41,798 nt of DNA from Stenotrophomonas maltophilia. GTDB taxonomy: Bacteria > Pseudomonadota > Gammaproteobacteria > Xanthomonadales > Xanthomonadaceae. Position numbers and translations under genes: made by a program. This document shows positions 8,413 through 16,959 of this stretch, one piece after another. How positions within the stretch are numbered: the first letter of the stretch is position 1; each line of letters begins with the position of its first letter. The notes beneath the pieces are model-generated. The model was not told the DNA's origin, made no database searches, and saw only the letters and a program-made list of their open reading frames with translations. The stretch lies in contig FOZF01000001.1 in NCBI GenBank assembly GCA_900113425.1, positions 1 through 41,798 of the forward strand, given 5' to 3'.

Positions 8413-8439
8413 GTATCGGCGTGTGTGAATGGGACTTGA
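8413..8439 (-). promoter_or_regulatory. Sigma-28 (FliA) promoter candidate for motC-motD
   Basis: On the minus strand: TCAAGTCC, 11 bases, GCCGATAC. The -10 half matches GCCGATAA at 7 of 8 positions and TCAAG is a common -35 core in Pseudomonas-type sigma-28 promoters. Transcription would begin around 8405-8408, practically at the motC ATG. Confidence 0.7.
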
Positions 8440-8524
8440 GACACCGGTCGATCGCGTACAGACGGTAGTCACAGTTTCTGGTTCGCCGGGCATGCCTCCG
8501 CGCCACCGCGCGAGGCCGTTTCCG

Positions 8525-8547
8525 GTAGCGCCGGGCCATGCCCGGCG
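8525..8547 (+). repeat. SMAG-type (GTAG) REP palindrome between cheA and motC
   Basis: GTAG followed by a perfect 8-bp hairpin, CGCCGGGC-CAT-GCCCGGCG, five bases beyond the cheA stop. This is the form of the Stenotrophomonas maltophilia GTAG element. About 35 bases further downstream of cheA, at 8484-8494, a CGCCGGGCATG half-element lies in the opposite orientation, so this may be a decayed REP pair. No T-tract follows; such elements often protect or end 3' mRNA ends. Confidence 0.75.
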
Positions 8548-8551
8548 AGCG

Positions 8552-10378
8552 TCATCGCAGGCCATCCACGTCCAGGATCAGCGCCATCCGGCCATCGCCG
8601 ATCAAGGTTGCACCGGCGTAGCCGCGCAGGCCGCGCAGGGCCTTCGGCAATGGCTTGATGACCACCTCCTCGCGCCCACGGACCTGGTCCACGACCAGAC
8701 CGAAGCGCGCCTCGCCGGCCTGCAATACCACGATGGTGAGCAGCGCCGAGGCGGCGGGCGTCACGTCCAGCCACTGGCGCAGATCGACCAGCGGCAGGGT
8801 GTGCGAGCGACGGTCCAGCACCGCCCGGCCATCGAACCAGCCCAGCGAGGTGCGCGGTGCATGCAGCACTTCCATCACGCGCGCCAGCGGCAGCGCATAG
8901 ACGTCCTCGCCGGCCTGCACCAGCAGAGTTGGCAGGATCGCCAGGGTCAGCGGCACGCGGATCAGGAAGCGGCTGCCCCGGCCCAGTTCCGACTGGATCT
9001 GGATCTGCCCACTGAGCTCGCGGATGCGCGACTGCACCACATCCATGCCGACGCCGCGGCCGGAGATGTCGGTCACCTGCTGCTTGGTGGAGAAGCCGGG
9101 CAGGAACACCAGGTGCAGGCATTCCTCGCTGCTCAGCCTGGCCGCCGCCTCCGGGTCGATCAAGCCCTTTTCGCGTGCTTTCGCGCGCAGTTTTTCCGGA
9201 TCGATGCCGGCGCCATCGTCCTGCACCTCGATGCTGACGTAGTCGCCTTCCTGCTGGGCCGACAGACGCACGTGGCCCATGCGCGGCTTGCCCTGTGCTT
9301 CGCGCAGATCGGGCATCTCCACACCATGGTCGATGGCGTTGCGGACCAGGTGCACCAGCGGGTCGGCCAGGGCCTCGACCAGGTTGCGGTCAAGCTCGGT
9401 TTCGGCGCCGACCAGCTCCAGGTCCACTTCCTTCTTCAGCGAGCGGGCGACATCGCGGGCGACCTTGGGGAAGCGCGAGAACACCTTGCCGACCGGTTGC
9501 ATGCGCGTGCGCATCACTGCCGACTGCAGGCGCGCGGTGGCGATGTCCAGGGTCGACACGGCGCGGTCCAGTTCCTCGTCGCGCAGGCGCGCACGCAGGG
9601 TCTTGAGCCGGTTGCGCGACAGCACCAGCTCGCCGATCAGGTTGACGATCGCATCCAGCCGCTTGGTATCCACGCGCACGGTGTGCTCGGCTTCGGCCAC
9701 CGGCTTGTTGGCCGCGGGCTTGGCCGCGGCGGCCGCGGGGCGCGGTGCGGGCAGTGCAGGCGCAGGCGGAGCAGCCACGGGTTTCGCGCCGGGGGCGGCG
9801 CCGCCGTGCAGCTGGTCAAGCAGGGCTTCGAACTCATCCTCGCTGATCAGGCCATCGTCGGCCTTGGCCGGCGTCGCCACCGCGGTGGGGGCGTTGTTGC
9901 CGTGCAGCTGATCGAGCAGGGCCTCGAACTCGTCGTCGGTGATCAGGTCACCGGCAGCGGGCGCGGCTGCTGCCGGGGCGACGGCGGCCGGCGCAGCAGC
10001 GCCGTGCACGTCGAACTGGGCGATCAGGTCCGGCGGGGCATAGCCGGGTTCGTTGCCGGAAGACACGGCATCCAGCATCGATTGCAGGTAGTCCAGCGAT
10101 TGCTGTGCGGCATCGAAGTGATGCGGCTGCAGCACCGCCTGGCCAGCGCGGGCGGCGCCCAGTGCCTCTTCGGCGGCATGGCACAGCTCGACCATGGCGG
10201 TGATGCCGAGGAAGCCGGCGCCGCCCTTGAGCGTGTGATAGCCACGGAACACGGCGTTGAGCTGGTCGGCGTCCTGCGGCGCCTGTTCCAGCGACACCAG
10301 CTGTTCGCCGAGGCGATCCAGGATTTCCTGTGCCTCGATGATGAAATCGGCGGTGATGTCGTCGGATACCGCGCTCAT
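8552..10378 (-). CDS. cheA: Chemotaxis histidine kinase CheA (first copy, cheYZ-linked)
   Basis: Kinase of the main flagellar chemotaxis pathway, 608 residues. Seen: a P1 domain with FRGYHTLKGGAGFLGI and phospho-accepting His48; no recognisable globular P2, but an Ala/Pro-rich linker at about 118-230 that holds two copies of DEFEALLDQLHG (ending at residues 160 and 192); P3 starting near TKRLDAIVNLIGELVL; the P4 ATPase with HLVRNAIDHGVEM, DDGAGID and GRGVGMDVV; and a P5 CheW-like C-terminus. The start is the ATG at 10378, two bases after the cheZ stop; an upstream extension of the open frame only copies cheZ out of frame. The repeated acidic amphipathic motif may bind CheY in place of P2. This is the CheA most likely to act on the motor through CheY and CheZ. 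Confidence 0.95.
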   Translation of the reverse strand: MSAVSDDITADFIIEAQEILDRLGEQLVSLEQAPQDADQLNAVFRGYHTLKGGAGFLGITAMVELCHAAEEALGAARAGQAVLQPHHFDAAQQSLDYLQSMLDAVSSGNEPGYAPPDLIAQFDVHGAAAPAAVAPAAAAPAAGDLITDDEFEALLDQLHGNNAPTAVATPAKADDGLISEDEFEALLDQLHGGAAPGAKPVAAPPAPALPAPRPAAAAAKPAANKPVAEAEHTVRVDTKRLDAIVNLIGELVLSRNRLKTLRARLRDEELDRAVSTLDIATARLQSAVMRTRMQPVGKVFSRFPKVARDVARSLKKEVDLELVGAETELDRNLVEALADPLVHLVRNAIDHGVEMPDLREAQGKPRMGHVRLSAQQEGDYVSIEVQDDGAGIDPEKLRAKAREKGLIDPEAAARLSSEECLHLVFLPGFSTKQQVTDISGRGVGMDVVQSRIRELSGQIQIQSELGRGSRFLIRVPLTLAILPTLLVQAGEDVYALPLARVMEVLHAPRTSLGWFDGRAVLDRRSHTLPLVDLRQWLDVTPAASALLTIVVLQAGEARFGLVVDQVRGREEVVIKPLPKALRGLRGYAGATLIGDGRMALILDVDGLR

Positions 10379-10380
10379 GC

Positions 10381-10986
10381 TTACAGTCCCAGGTCCGACA
10401 ACAGGTCGTCGGCGTCGTTCTGAGAGACCGCGTGGCGGTCCAGTCCCTTCAGTGCCGGTCCGGCCAGCGCCGGATCGGTGCGATGCTGCTCCGGTGGCAG
10501 GCCCAGCGCGCCAAAGCCTTCGTGCACGCGGCGGACGATGCCGACCACGCGACGGATGATCTGTCCGGTCAGGTCCTGGTAGCTCTGGGTCAGGGCAATC
10601 TCGGTCAGGTTGTGGCGGATGCGTTCCAGCTGCGCATCCTGCCCCGGCTGCAGGCCTTCGGCGCGCAGCTGTTCGGTGAGGCTGCGGCACTCTTCGGCCA
10701 GGTCCAGGGTGCGGTGCGTGGCCTGTTCGGTCATCGCCACCACATGGTCCAGGCGCGCGCAGGCGTCGTCCAGCTCGCCCGCCTCGCTGGGGACGGTCGG
10801 CAGTTCGCCCAGGGCCTGGCCCAGTTCGCGGGCCAGCCGTGACAGGCCGCTCATCATCGGCTGCGTGCGTGCGGCCACCAGGGCGTCGATGCGCTGACGC
10901 CAGGCGCTCTCGTCGCCGGATTCGAGCGCGTCGAGGGCTTCCTGCAGGCGCAGCGCGAGGGCGTTCTTGTCGACCGTGGCGTCCAT
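10381..10986 (-). CDS. cheZ: CheY-P phosphatase CheZ
   Basis: Removes phosphate from CheY-P to reset the motor signal. The 201 residues form mostly one long helical hairpin. Seen: the catalytic stretch SYQDLTGQ with Asp138 and Gln142, equivalent to Asp143 and Gln147 of E. coli CheZ, and a C-terminal CheY-binding tail NDADDLLSDLGL. The start ATG overlaps the cheY stop by one base (TGATG) and cheA follows two bases after the stop, so cheY-cheZ-cheA is a coupled unit. All key residues are present. Confidence 0.96.
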   Translation of the reverse strand: MDATVDKNALALRLQEALDALESGDESAWRQRIDALVAARTQPMMSGLSRLARELGQALGELPTVPSEAGELDDACARLDHVVAMTEQATHRTLDLAEECRSLTEQLRAEGLQPGQDAQLERIRHNLTEIALTQSYQDLTGQIIRRVVGIVRRVHEGFGALGLPPEQHRTDPALAGPALKGLDRHAVSQNDADDLLSDLGL

Positions 10987-11378
10987 CAGGCGCTGGCCGC
11001 CAGGCGTTCGAAGATCTTGCCCAGTTTCTCTTCCAGCGTCTGCGCGGTGAACGGCTTGATGATGTAGCCGTTCACGCCGCTCTGCGCCGCTTCGATGATC
11101 TGCTCGCGCTTGGCCTCGGCGGTGACCATCAGGACCGGCAGGGTCTTGAGTTTGGCATCGGCGCGGATCGCCTTGAGCAGTTCGATGCCGGTCATCACCG
11201 GCATGTTCCAGTCGGTGACCACGAAGTCGAACGGCTGGCTCTGCAGCATCGACAGCGCGGCATGCCCGTCCTCGGCTTCGGCGGTGTTGGTGAAGCCCAG
11301 ATCGCCCAGCAGATTCTTGACGATGCGACGCATGGTCGAGAAGTCGTCGACGATCAGGATGCGCATGTTCTTGTTCAA
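10986..11378 (-). CDS. cheY: Chemotaxis response regulator CheY (motor-binding copy)
   Basis: Phosphorylated CheY binds FliM and changes rotation. The 130-residue receiver has Asp11/Asp12, phospho-acceptor Asp56 in [12 protein letters not shown], Thr86 and Lys108, with the [15 protein letters not shown] opening typical of motor CheY. The start is probably a TTG at 11378: AAAGGA lies 8 bases upstream of it, whereas an in-frame ATG at 11366 (giving 126 residues) lacks a clear site. Both are possible. It sits directly before cheZ, downstream of fliA. Confidence 0.95.
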   Translation of the reverse strand: MNKNMRILIVDDFSTMRRIVKNLLGDLGFTNTAEAEDGHAALSMLQSQPFDFVVTDWNMPVMTGIELLKAIRADAKLKTLPVLMVTAEAKREQIIEAAQSGVNGYIIKPFTAQTLEEKLGKIFERLAASA

Positions 11379-11435
11379 AGCGGAGTTCCTTTGTTGTTCA
11401 GTCGCCCGCGGTGGCCGTGGCCGCCGCAGGCATGT

Positions 11436-12179
11436 TCATTCTTCAAGCCCGGCATCCGCGGCCTCGAAGATCTTCAGCCGGCCGCGCAGGCGCAGCACGG
11501 CCTGGCCGTGGATCTGGCAGACGCGCGATTCGCTCACGCCGAGCACCGCGCCGATCTCCTTCAGGTTCAGCTCCTGCTCGTAGTACAGCGAGAGCACCAG
11601 CTGTTCGCGCTCGGGCAGATGGCCGATGGCCTTGCCCAGTTCGCGGCCGAACTCGCCACGTTCCAGGACCTGCTGCGGTGTCGGTCCGCCCTGGGCGACG
11701 GTGTCCAGTTCGCCCTGGTCTTCGATGCGCGATTCCAGGCTCAGCACCTGGCCGCGCGAGGCGTCCTCCATCAGCCGCAGGTATTCGGGCAGTGGCATGT
11801 CCATGGCCGCCGCCACCTCGGTGGCACTGGCTGCACGGCCCGTGGTCTGCTCCAGGCGGCGGATGGTGGCGGCCGCATCGCGGGCGCGCCGATGCACCGA
11901 GCGCGGTACCCAGTCGCCGCGGCGGATCTCGTCGATCATCGAGCCGCGGATGCGGATCGAGGCATAGGTCTCGAACGAGGCGCCCTGGTCGGCGTCGTAG
12001 CTGCGCGAGGCTTCGATCAGGCCCATCATGCCGGCCTGGATCAGGTCGTCCACTTCGACGCTGGCCGGCAGGCGTGCGGCGAGGTGATGGGCGATGCGCC
12101 GCACCAGGTCCGAGTGCTGGGCGATGACCTCGGTCGCCGCCGAGCGCTGGACTTCCCTGTACTGGGCCGCGCCTTTCAT
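11436..12179 (-). CDS. fliA: Flagellar sigma factor FliA (sigma-28)
   Basis: Directs transcription of late flagellar and chemotaxis genes; 247 residues. Seen: region 2 with DLIQAGMMGLIEASRSYD and FETYASIRIRGSMIDEIRR, region 3 at about 90-150, and region 4 with LPEREQLVLSLYYEQELNLKEIGAVLGVSESRVCQIH (given only as a landmark; helix-turn-helix at about 205-230). It overlaps fleN by four bases and ends the flhB-flhA-flhF-fleN-fliA block. An anti-sigma factor FlgM is not in the window. The sigma-28-like sites before fliS, motC and the STAS gene are likely targets. Confidence 0.97.
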   Translation of the reverse strand: MKGAAQYREVQRSAATEVIAQHSDLVRRIAHHLAARLPASVEVDDLIQAGMMGLIEASRSYDADQGASFETYASIRIRGSMIDEIRRGDWVPRSVHRRARDAAATIRRLEQTTGRAASATEVAAAMDMPLPEYLRLMEDASRGQVLSLESRIEDQGELDTVAQGGPTPQQVLERGEFGRELGKAIGHLPEREQLVLSLYYEQELNLKEIGAVLGVSESRVCQIHGQAVLRLRGRLKIFEAADAGLEE

Positions 12180-13063
12180 GCCGCCACCCCGCGTTGCTTG
12201 AGGATGCGCTCGAGGAAGAATTCAACACCACCGCGTGGTTCGGTCGGGGCCTGCCAGCGGGCGGTGCGACGGGCGATCTCGGTGATCGCCAGGGCCGCCG
12301 GACTGGATGGATAGGCCTTGACCACCGGCTGCTGGCGCTGCACCGACAGGCGCAGCCAGTCATCCTGCGGCACGCAGCCCAGGTAGTTCAGCGAGACATC
12401 GGCGAGGAACTTCTCGCAGACCCGGGTCAGCTTTTCATACAGCACGCGGCCCTCGTTGGGGTCACGCACCATGTTGGCCACCACCTGGATGCGGTCCACG
12501 CCGCGCTCGCGCGACAGCACCTTGATCAGTGCGTAGGCGTCGGTGATCGAGGCCGGCTCGTCGCAGACCACGACAACGGTGTCCTGTGCGGCCTGGCAGA
12601 AGGTCAGTACGCCATCGGTGATGCCGGCGGCGGTGTCCACCACCATGATGTCCAGCTCGCGTTCCAGTTCGGAGAACACGTTCACCAGGCCGATGTGTTC
12701 GGCCGGGGCCAGCTCGGCCATGTGCCGGCGACCGGACGCGGCCGGCACCACCAGCACGCCGTTCGGACCTTCGACGATCACGTCTTCCAGCGAGCAGCGG
12801 CCGGCGACCAGATCCGCCAGGGTGTGGGTGGGATTCAGGCCCAGGATCACGTCGATGTTGGCCAGGCCCAGGTCGGCGTCGAGCAGCAGCGTGCGCTTGC
12901 CCATGCCGGCCAGCGCCACGGCCAGGTTGGCCGAGACGTTGGTCTTGCCGACGCCGCCCTTGCCGCCGGTCACGGCGATGGTGCGCACAGGGCCGAGCGG
13001 CTCGCTGCGGGTGGCCGACAGCGGGAAGGTCTTGGTCAGCTTGGCGTACTCACGCGACGGCAT
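12176..13063 (-). CDS. fleN: Flagellar number regulator FleN (FlhG, MinD-like ATPase)
   Basis: MinD-family ATPase that limits the number of polar flagella; in Pseudomonas it antagonises FleQ and works with FlhF. The protein has 295 residues. Seen: an N-terminal arm of about 26 residues, the deviant Walker A GGKGGVGKT at 33-41, LLLDADLGLANIDVILG as switch I/A', and the conserved VVVDTAAGI segment. It starts 14 bases inside the end of flhF and overlaps fliA by four bases. The C-terminal part, which would carry the membrane-targeting helix, is intact (GGVEFFLERILKQRG). Confidence 0.95.
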   Translation of the reverse strand: MPSREYAKLTKTFPLSATRSEPLGPVRTIAVTGGKGGVGKTNVSANLAVALAGMGKRTLLLDADLGLANIDVILGLNPTHTLADLVAGRCSLEDVIVEGPNGVLVVPAASGRRHMAELAPAEHIGLVNVFSELERELDIMVVDTAAGITDGVLTFCQAAQDTVVVVCDEPASITDAYALIKVLSRERGVDRIQVVANMVRDPNEGRVLYEKLTRVCEKFLADVSLNYLGCVPQDDWLRLSVQRQQPVVKAYPSSPAALAITEIARRTARWQAPTEPRGGVEFFLERILKQRGVAA

Positions 13064-14708
13064 GGTTCAACTCCGGGTTGCAGGGCATATCGGCCGCTCG
13101 GCGCAAATCTTCAAGGCGAAGTACAAGATTGGCCGCGCTGGCCCGGTGCAGGTCGTCCGGAACGTCCTGGCCATCGGTCACCCAGGTGATCGGCAGCGCG
13201 TGGTCCACCGCGACCGACAGGGCGTTGCCGAAGCGGCCGGTCTCGTCCAGCTTGCTCAGTACCAGGCCCTGCAGGTTGGCCGCGCCGAAGCGGCGCACCA
13301 CCTCGTCCATGTCGCCGAAGCTGGTATTGGCCGGCAGCACCAGCAGGGTGCGGACCTGGCGGGCGGCACGCAGCCACTGCAGCTGGGCGGCCAGGGCGCG
13401 GTCGCGCGGGCCCAGGCCGGCGGTATCGATCAGCACCAGCTTGTAGTCCTTCAGGCGCTCCAGCAGCTGGTCCAGGTCGGTACCGCTGTTGGCTTCATGC
13501 ACCGCGATGCCGAGCTGGCGGCCATAGCCGTACAGCTGCTCGCGGGCACCGATGCGCAGTGTGTCGGTGGTGACCAGGGCCACATCGCGCGGCGCGTGCT
13601 TCTCGGCGAAGCGCGAGGCGAGCTTGGCGATGGTGGTGGTCTTGCCGGCCCCGGTCGGGCCGACCAGAGCGATCACGCCGCCTTCTTCCAGCGGATCGAC
13701 CGGCGCGATCGGCAGCCGGCGCGAGATCAGGCCCAGCATCAGCCCGCGGCCGCGGTGGGCCTCGGTTTCCAGCGGGATCTGCATGGCCACATCGCGGGCC
13801 AGCCCGGCATCGAATCCGTACTCGTCCATCAGGTCCAGGGCGGTCGCCCGCACCGGGCAGCCGCGCAGGCGCTCGTCGGTGAAGCGGTTCATCTCGCGCT
13901 CGATGACCTGGCGCATGCCGGCCACTTCGTGGCGCAGCTGGCGGATCTCGGCATCGTCCTGTGCAACCACCGTCAGTACCGGTGCCGGGGCAAGGAGCGG
14001 CGCCGGCGCCAGCGCAGGCGCGGTTTCCGCTTCAGCGGCCGCGACGGGGGCGGGCGTGGTCTCGGCGACGACCTCGGCGTAGGGCGGTTCGGGGTGCACG
14101 GGCTCGGCCTGCGCAGCGGCGGCAGCGGCGATCGGCAGCGGCGGCGGCAGCGCTGCCGCCGCGGGGGATTCGTGATGCTCGTCCAGCGGCGGGTCGATCA
14201 GGAAACGGGCGCGGTTGGCGGGCGCCGGGGCGGGAGCCACGACGGCGCTCGCAAACGGCGCGAAGATCTGCTCCGGCAGTGCCGGATCGTTGACGGTGGC
14301 ACGCGCCAGGGTGGCAGCGAAGCCGGAACTGCCGCGGGTGGGCACGATCTCGTCTGCACTGTCCAGGGTGCGGCCGGTGGCACCGACAGCCGCGCGGGCG
14401 AGGGCGGCCACCGCCGATGTGGTGGCGGTAACCGGCTGCTGGGCCGGCGTCGCGGAGCGGCGGCGGGTGACCGCGGCGATCACTGCATCCGCGGCGGTGC
14501 GCGGCTTCGGCGGCGGCGGAGCCACGTCGCGCCGCGAGGCTTCCAGCGCGCGTTGCACCGCGCTCTCGTCATAGTTGGCTGCGGCGACGATCTCGACGCC
14601 TTCCTCGATCCGGCGGTTGGACAGGATCACGGCATCGGGACCATGTTCCTTGCGCACCAGGTTCATGGCCGAGCGCATGTCGGCGGCGACGAATCGTTTG
14701 ATTTTCAT
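13050..14708 (-). CDS. flhF: Flagellar biosynthesis GTPase FlhF
   Basis: SRP-type GTPase that marks the pole where the flagellum is built. The protein has 552 residues. Seen: an N-terminal B domain starting MKIKRFVAADMRSAMNLVRK, a long Ala/Pro-rich middle (about 75-245), the N domain, and the G domain with ALVGPTGAGKTTTIAKLA (G1, about 345-360), TTDTLRIGAREQL and VLIDTAGLGPRD. The start is the ATG at 14708, where family similarity begins; the open frame continues 87 bases upstream with unrelated sequence. It lies 145 bases after flhA, so it may have its own promoter, but I see no sigma-54 or sigma-28 match there. Confidence 0.96.
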   Translation of the reverse strand: MKIKRFVAADMRSAMNLVRKEHGPDAVILSNRRIEEGVEIVAAANYDESAVQRALEASRRDVAPPPPKPRTAADAVIAAVTRRRSATPAQQPVTATTSAVAALARAAVGATGRTLDSADEIVPTRGSSGFAATLARATVNDPALPEQIFAPFASAVVAPAPAPANRARFLIDPPLDEHHESPAAAALPPPLPIAAAAAAQAEPVHPEPPYAEVVAETTPAPVAAAEAETAPALAPAPLLAPAPVLTVVAQDDAEIRQLRHEVAGMRQVIEREMNRFTDERLRGCPVRATALDLMDEYGFDAGLARDVAMQIPLETEAHRGRGLMLGLISRRLPIAPVDPLEEGGVIALVGPTGAGKTTTIAKLASRFAEKHAPRDVALVTTDTLRIGAREQLYGYGRQLGIAVHEANSGTDLDQLLERLKDYKLVLIDTAGLGPRDRALAAQLQWLRAARQVRTLLVLPANTSFGDMDEVVRRFGAANLQGLVLSKLDETGRFGNALSVAVDHALPITWVTDGQDVPDDLHRASAANLVLRLEDLRRAADMPCNPELNHAVA

Positions 14709-14853
14709 GCTGTGGTCACGGGACGGGGACGGCGGGGTGGTGGTGGGAGAACGCGGGTGGTCGGTGGTCTGCACGGAACGGGTTCCCCTTGGCATCTGTC
14801 TGTTGCGGTGGTTCGAAGGTGGTGTCTGTTTTCTGACGCATCGGTGGGCGGCG

Positions 14854-16959
14854 TCAGCTGATCGTTCCGACCAGCTTCAGGCGCTTGTCCTCCGGCACTT
14901 CGCTGTACGCCAGTACCGACAGCGACGGAACGCTGTGACGGACCAGGCGTGCCAGCGCGGCACGTACCGGGCCGGGAACCAGCACGACCGCAGGCTCGTT
15001 GCGGGCTTCCTGCTTGCTGACACATTCGGCCAGACTCTGGTGCAGTCGCTCGGCAAGCCCGGGTTCCAGCGCGGCGCCGTTGCCCTGCGTGGACTCCTGC
15101 AAGACACGTTCCAATTGCGGGTTGAGGGTAAACACCGGCAGCTCCGCCGACATTCCGGCGATCTCCTGCACGATGAAGCGGCCAAGCGCGGTGCGCACTG
15201 CGGCGGTGAGCGTGGCCGGGTCCTGGCTGGACGGCGCGTGCTCCACCAGTGCTTCGGCGATCTTGCGCAGCTGGCGGATCGGAATGCGTTCCACCAGCAG
15301 GTTCTGCAGCACCCGCACCACGGCCGACAAGGGCAGCGCCTTGGGTGTCAGATCTTCGACGAGCTTGGGCGCGCTCTTGGCGAGGTTGGCCAGCAGGTGC
15401 TGCACTTCCTCGTGGCCCAGCAGCTCCGGCGCATGCTCGCGGATCAGGTGCGAAAGGTGGGTGGCGACCACGGTGGCCGGGTCGACCACGGTGTAGCCCA
15501 TGGTTTCGGCCTGGGCACGCTGGTGCGGCTGGATCCAGGTCGCGTCCAGACCGAAGGCGGGATCCTTGCCGGCAATGCCGTCCAGCGGGCCGAGCGCACT
15601 GCCGGGGTCCAGCGCCAGTTCGCGGTCGGGATGGATCTCGGCGGTTGCCACCGGCACGCCATGTACCAGCACGCGGTAGCCGTTGGCCGGCAGTTCCAGG
15701 TTGTCGCGGATATGCACGGACGGAATCAGGAATCCAACGTCCTGGGTCAGCTTGCGCCGCACGCCCTTGATGCGCGCCATGAGTTCGCCGCCCTGGTTGC
15801 TGTCCACCAGCGGAATCAGCCGGTAACCGACCTCCAGCCCCAGCGGGTCGACCGGACGCAGTTCGTCCCAGCTCAGTTCAGCGGTGGGGGCCGGCGCCGC
15901 CGGTCGGCCCAGTGCATTGACCGCGCCTGCATCGCTGCCGGCAGCGTCGTTCGGGGTCGGGGCCTGTCCCTTCCGGTACAGCTTCCAGGCGATGAAGCCG
16001 AGAATGGAGGCGAGCGTCAGGAAAGCGACGTTGGGCATGCCGGGCACCAGGCCGACCAGGCCGATGATCCCGGCCGTGATGGCCAGGGCACGGTACTGGC
16101 CGAACACCTGGCCGGTCATCGCCTGTGCCATGTCCTGCGAGCGCGAGGCACGGGTGACCAGCATCGCCACTGCACTGGAGACCAGCAGGGCCGGCAGCTG
16201 CGCCACCAGACCGTCACCGATGGACAGCAGGGTGTAGGTCGCAGCGGCATCGCCGAACGGCATGCCATGCTGCAGCACGCCCACGGCGAGGCCACCAAGC
16301 ATGTTGATGAACAGGATCAGGATGCCGGCAATCGCATCGCCACGGATGAACTTGCTGGCGCCGTCCATCGCGCCATAGAAGTCGGCTTCCTCGCGGACCT
16401 CCTCGCGGCGCAGCTTGGCTTCTTCGCGCGTCAGCAGGCCGGCGTTGAGATCGGCATCGATGGCCATCTGCTTGCCGGGCATGGCGTCGAGGATGAAGCG
16501 CGCGGTCACTTCCGAGACACGGCCGGCGCCCTTGGTGATGACCACGAAGTTGATGATGGTCAGGATGGCGAACACCACGATGCCGACCGCATAGTTGCCG
16601 CCGATCACGAATTCACCGAACGCGGCGATGACCTTGCCGGCCGCGTCGTGGCCATTCTGGCCATTGAGCAGGATGACGCGGGTGGAGGCCACGTTCAGCG
16701 CCAGCCGCAGCATGGTGGTGACCAGCAGCACGATCGGGAAGATGGTGAAATCCAGCGGGCGCTTCACGTACACCACCGCCAGCAGCACCATCAGCGAGAT
16801 GGCGATGTTGAAGGTGAACAGCGCATCGAGCACGGGCGCCGCCAGCGGCACCACCACCATCGCCAGCAGCGCCAGCACGATCAGCGGCGCGCCCAGGCCC
16901 TGGCGGATCATCTCCAGCAGCCGGCGGGTGTTGAATCCGGACGAGGCCTGCGCGCTCAT
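14854..16959 (-). CDS. flhA: Flagellar export gate protein FlhA
   Basis: Large gate subunit of the type III export apparatus; its cytoplasmic domain docks chaperone-substrate complexes such as FliS-flagellin and FliD. The protein has 701 residues, the usual length. Seen: eight predicted membrane helices in the first about 330 residues, the FHIPEP-family signature in VLLVTTMLRLALNVASTRVI, the charged loop DAMPGKQMAIDADLNAG with the conserved proton-path aspartate region, and a C-terminal cytoplasmic domain from about 345. It overlaps flhB by four bases (ATGA). No defects seen. Confidence 0.97.
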   Translation of the reverse strand: MSAQASSGFNTRRLLEMIRQGLGAPLIVLALLAMVVVPLAAPVLDALFTFNIAISLMVLLAVVYVKRPLDFTIFPIVLLVTTMLRLALNVASTRVILLNGQNGHDAAGKVIAAFGEFVIGGNYAVGIVVFAILTIINFVVITKGAGRVSEVTARFILDAMPGKQMAIDADLNAGLLTREEAKLRREEVREEADFYGAMDGASKFIRGDAIAGILILFINMLGGLAVGVLQHGMPFGDAAATYTLLSIGDGLVAQLPALLVSSAVAMLVTRASRSQDMAQAMTGQVFGQYRALAITAGIIGLVGLVPGMPNVAFLTLASILGFIAWKLYRKGQAPTPNDAAGSDAGAVNALGRPAAPAPTAELSWDELRPVDPLGLEVGYRLIPLVDSNQGGELMARIKGVRRKLTQDVGFLIPSVHIRDNLELPANGYRVLVHGVPVATAEIHPDRELALDPGSALGPLDGIAGKDPAFGLDATWIQPHQRAQAETMGYTVVDPATVVATHLSHLIREHAPELLGHEEVQHLLANLAKSAPKLVEDLTPKALPLSAVVRVLQNLLVERIPIRQLRKIAEALVEHAPSSQDPATLTAAVRTALGRFIVQEIAGMSAELPVFTLNPQLERVLQESTQGNGAALEPGLAERLHQSLAECVSKQEARNEPAVVLVPGPVRAALARLVRHSVPSLSVLAYSEVPEDKRLKLVGTIS

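Noticed and set aside
10379..10690. N-terminal extension of the first cheA into cheZ
   Set aside because: The P1 domain starts at the ATG at 10378; the extension is an out-of-frame reading of cheZ.
14709..14853. Promoter for flhF in the 145-base gap after flhA
   Set aside because: I looked for sigma-54 and sigma-28 patterns on the minus strand and found no match with correct spacing.
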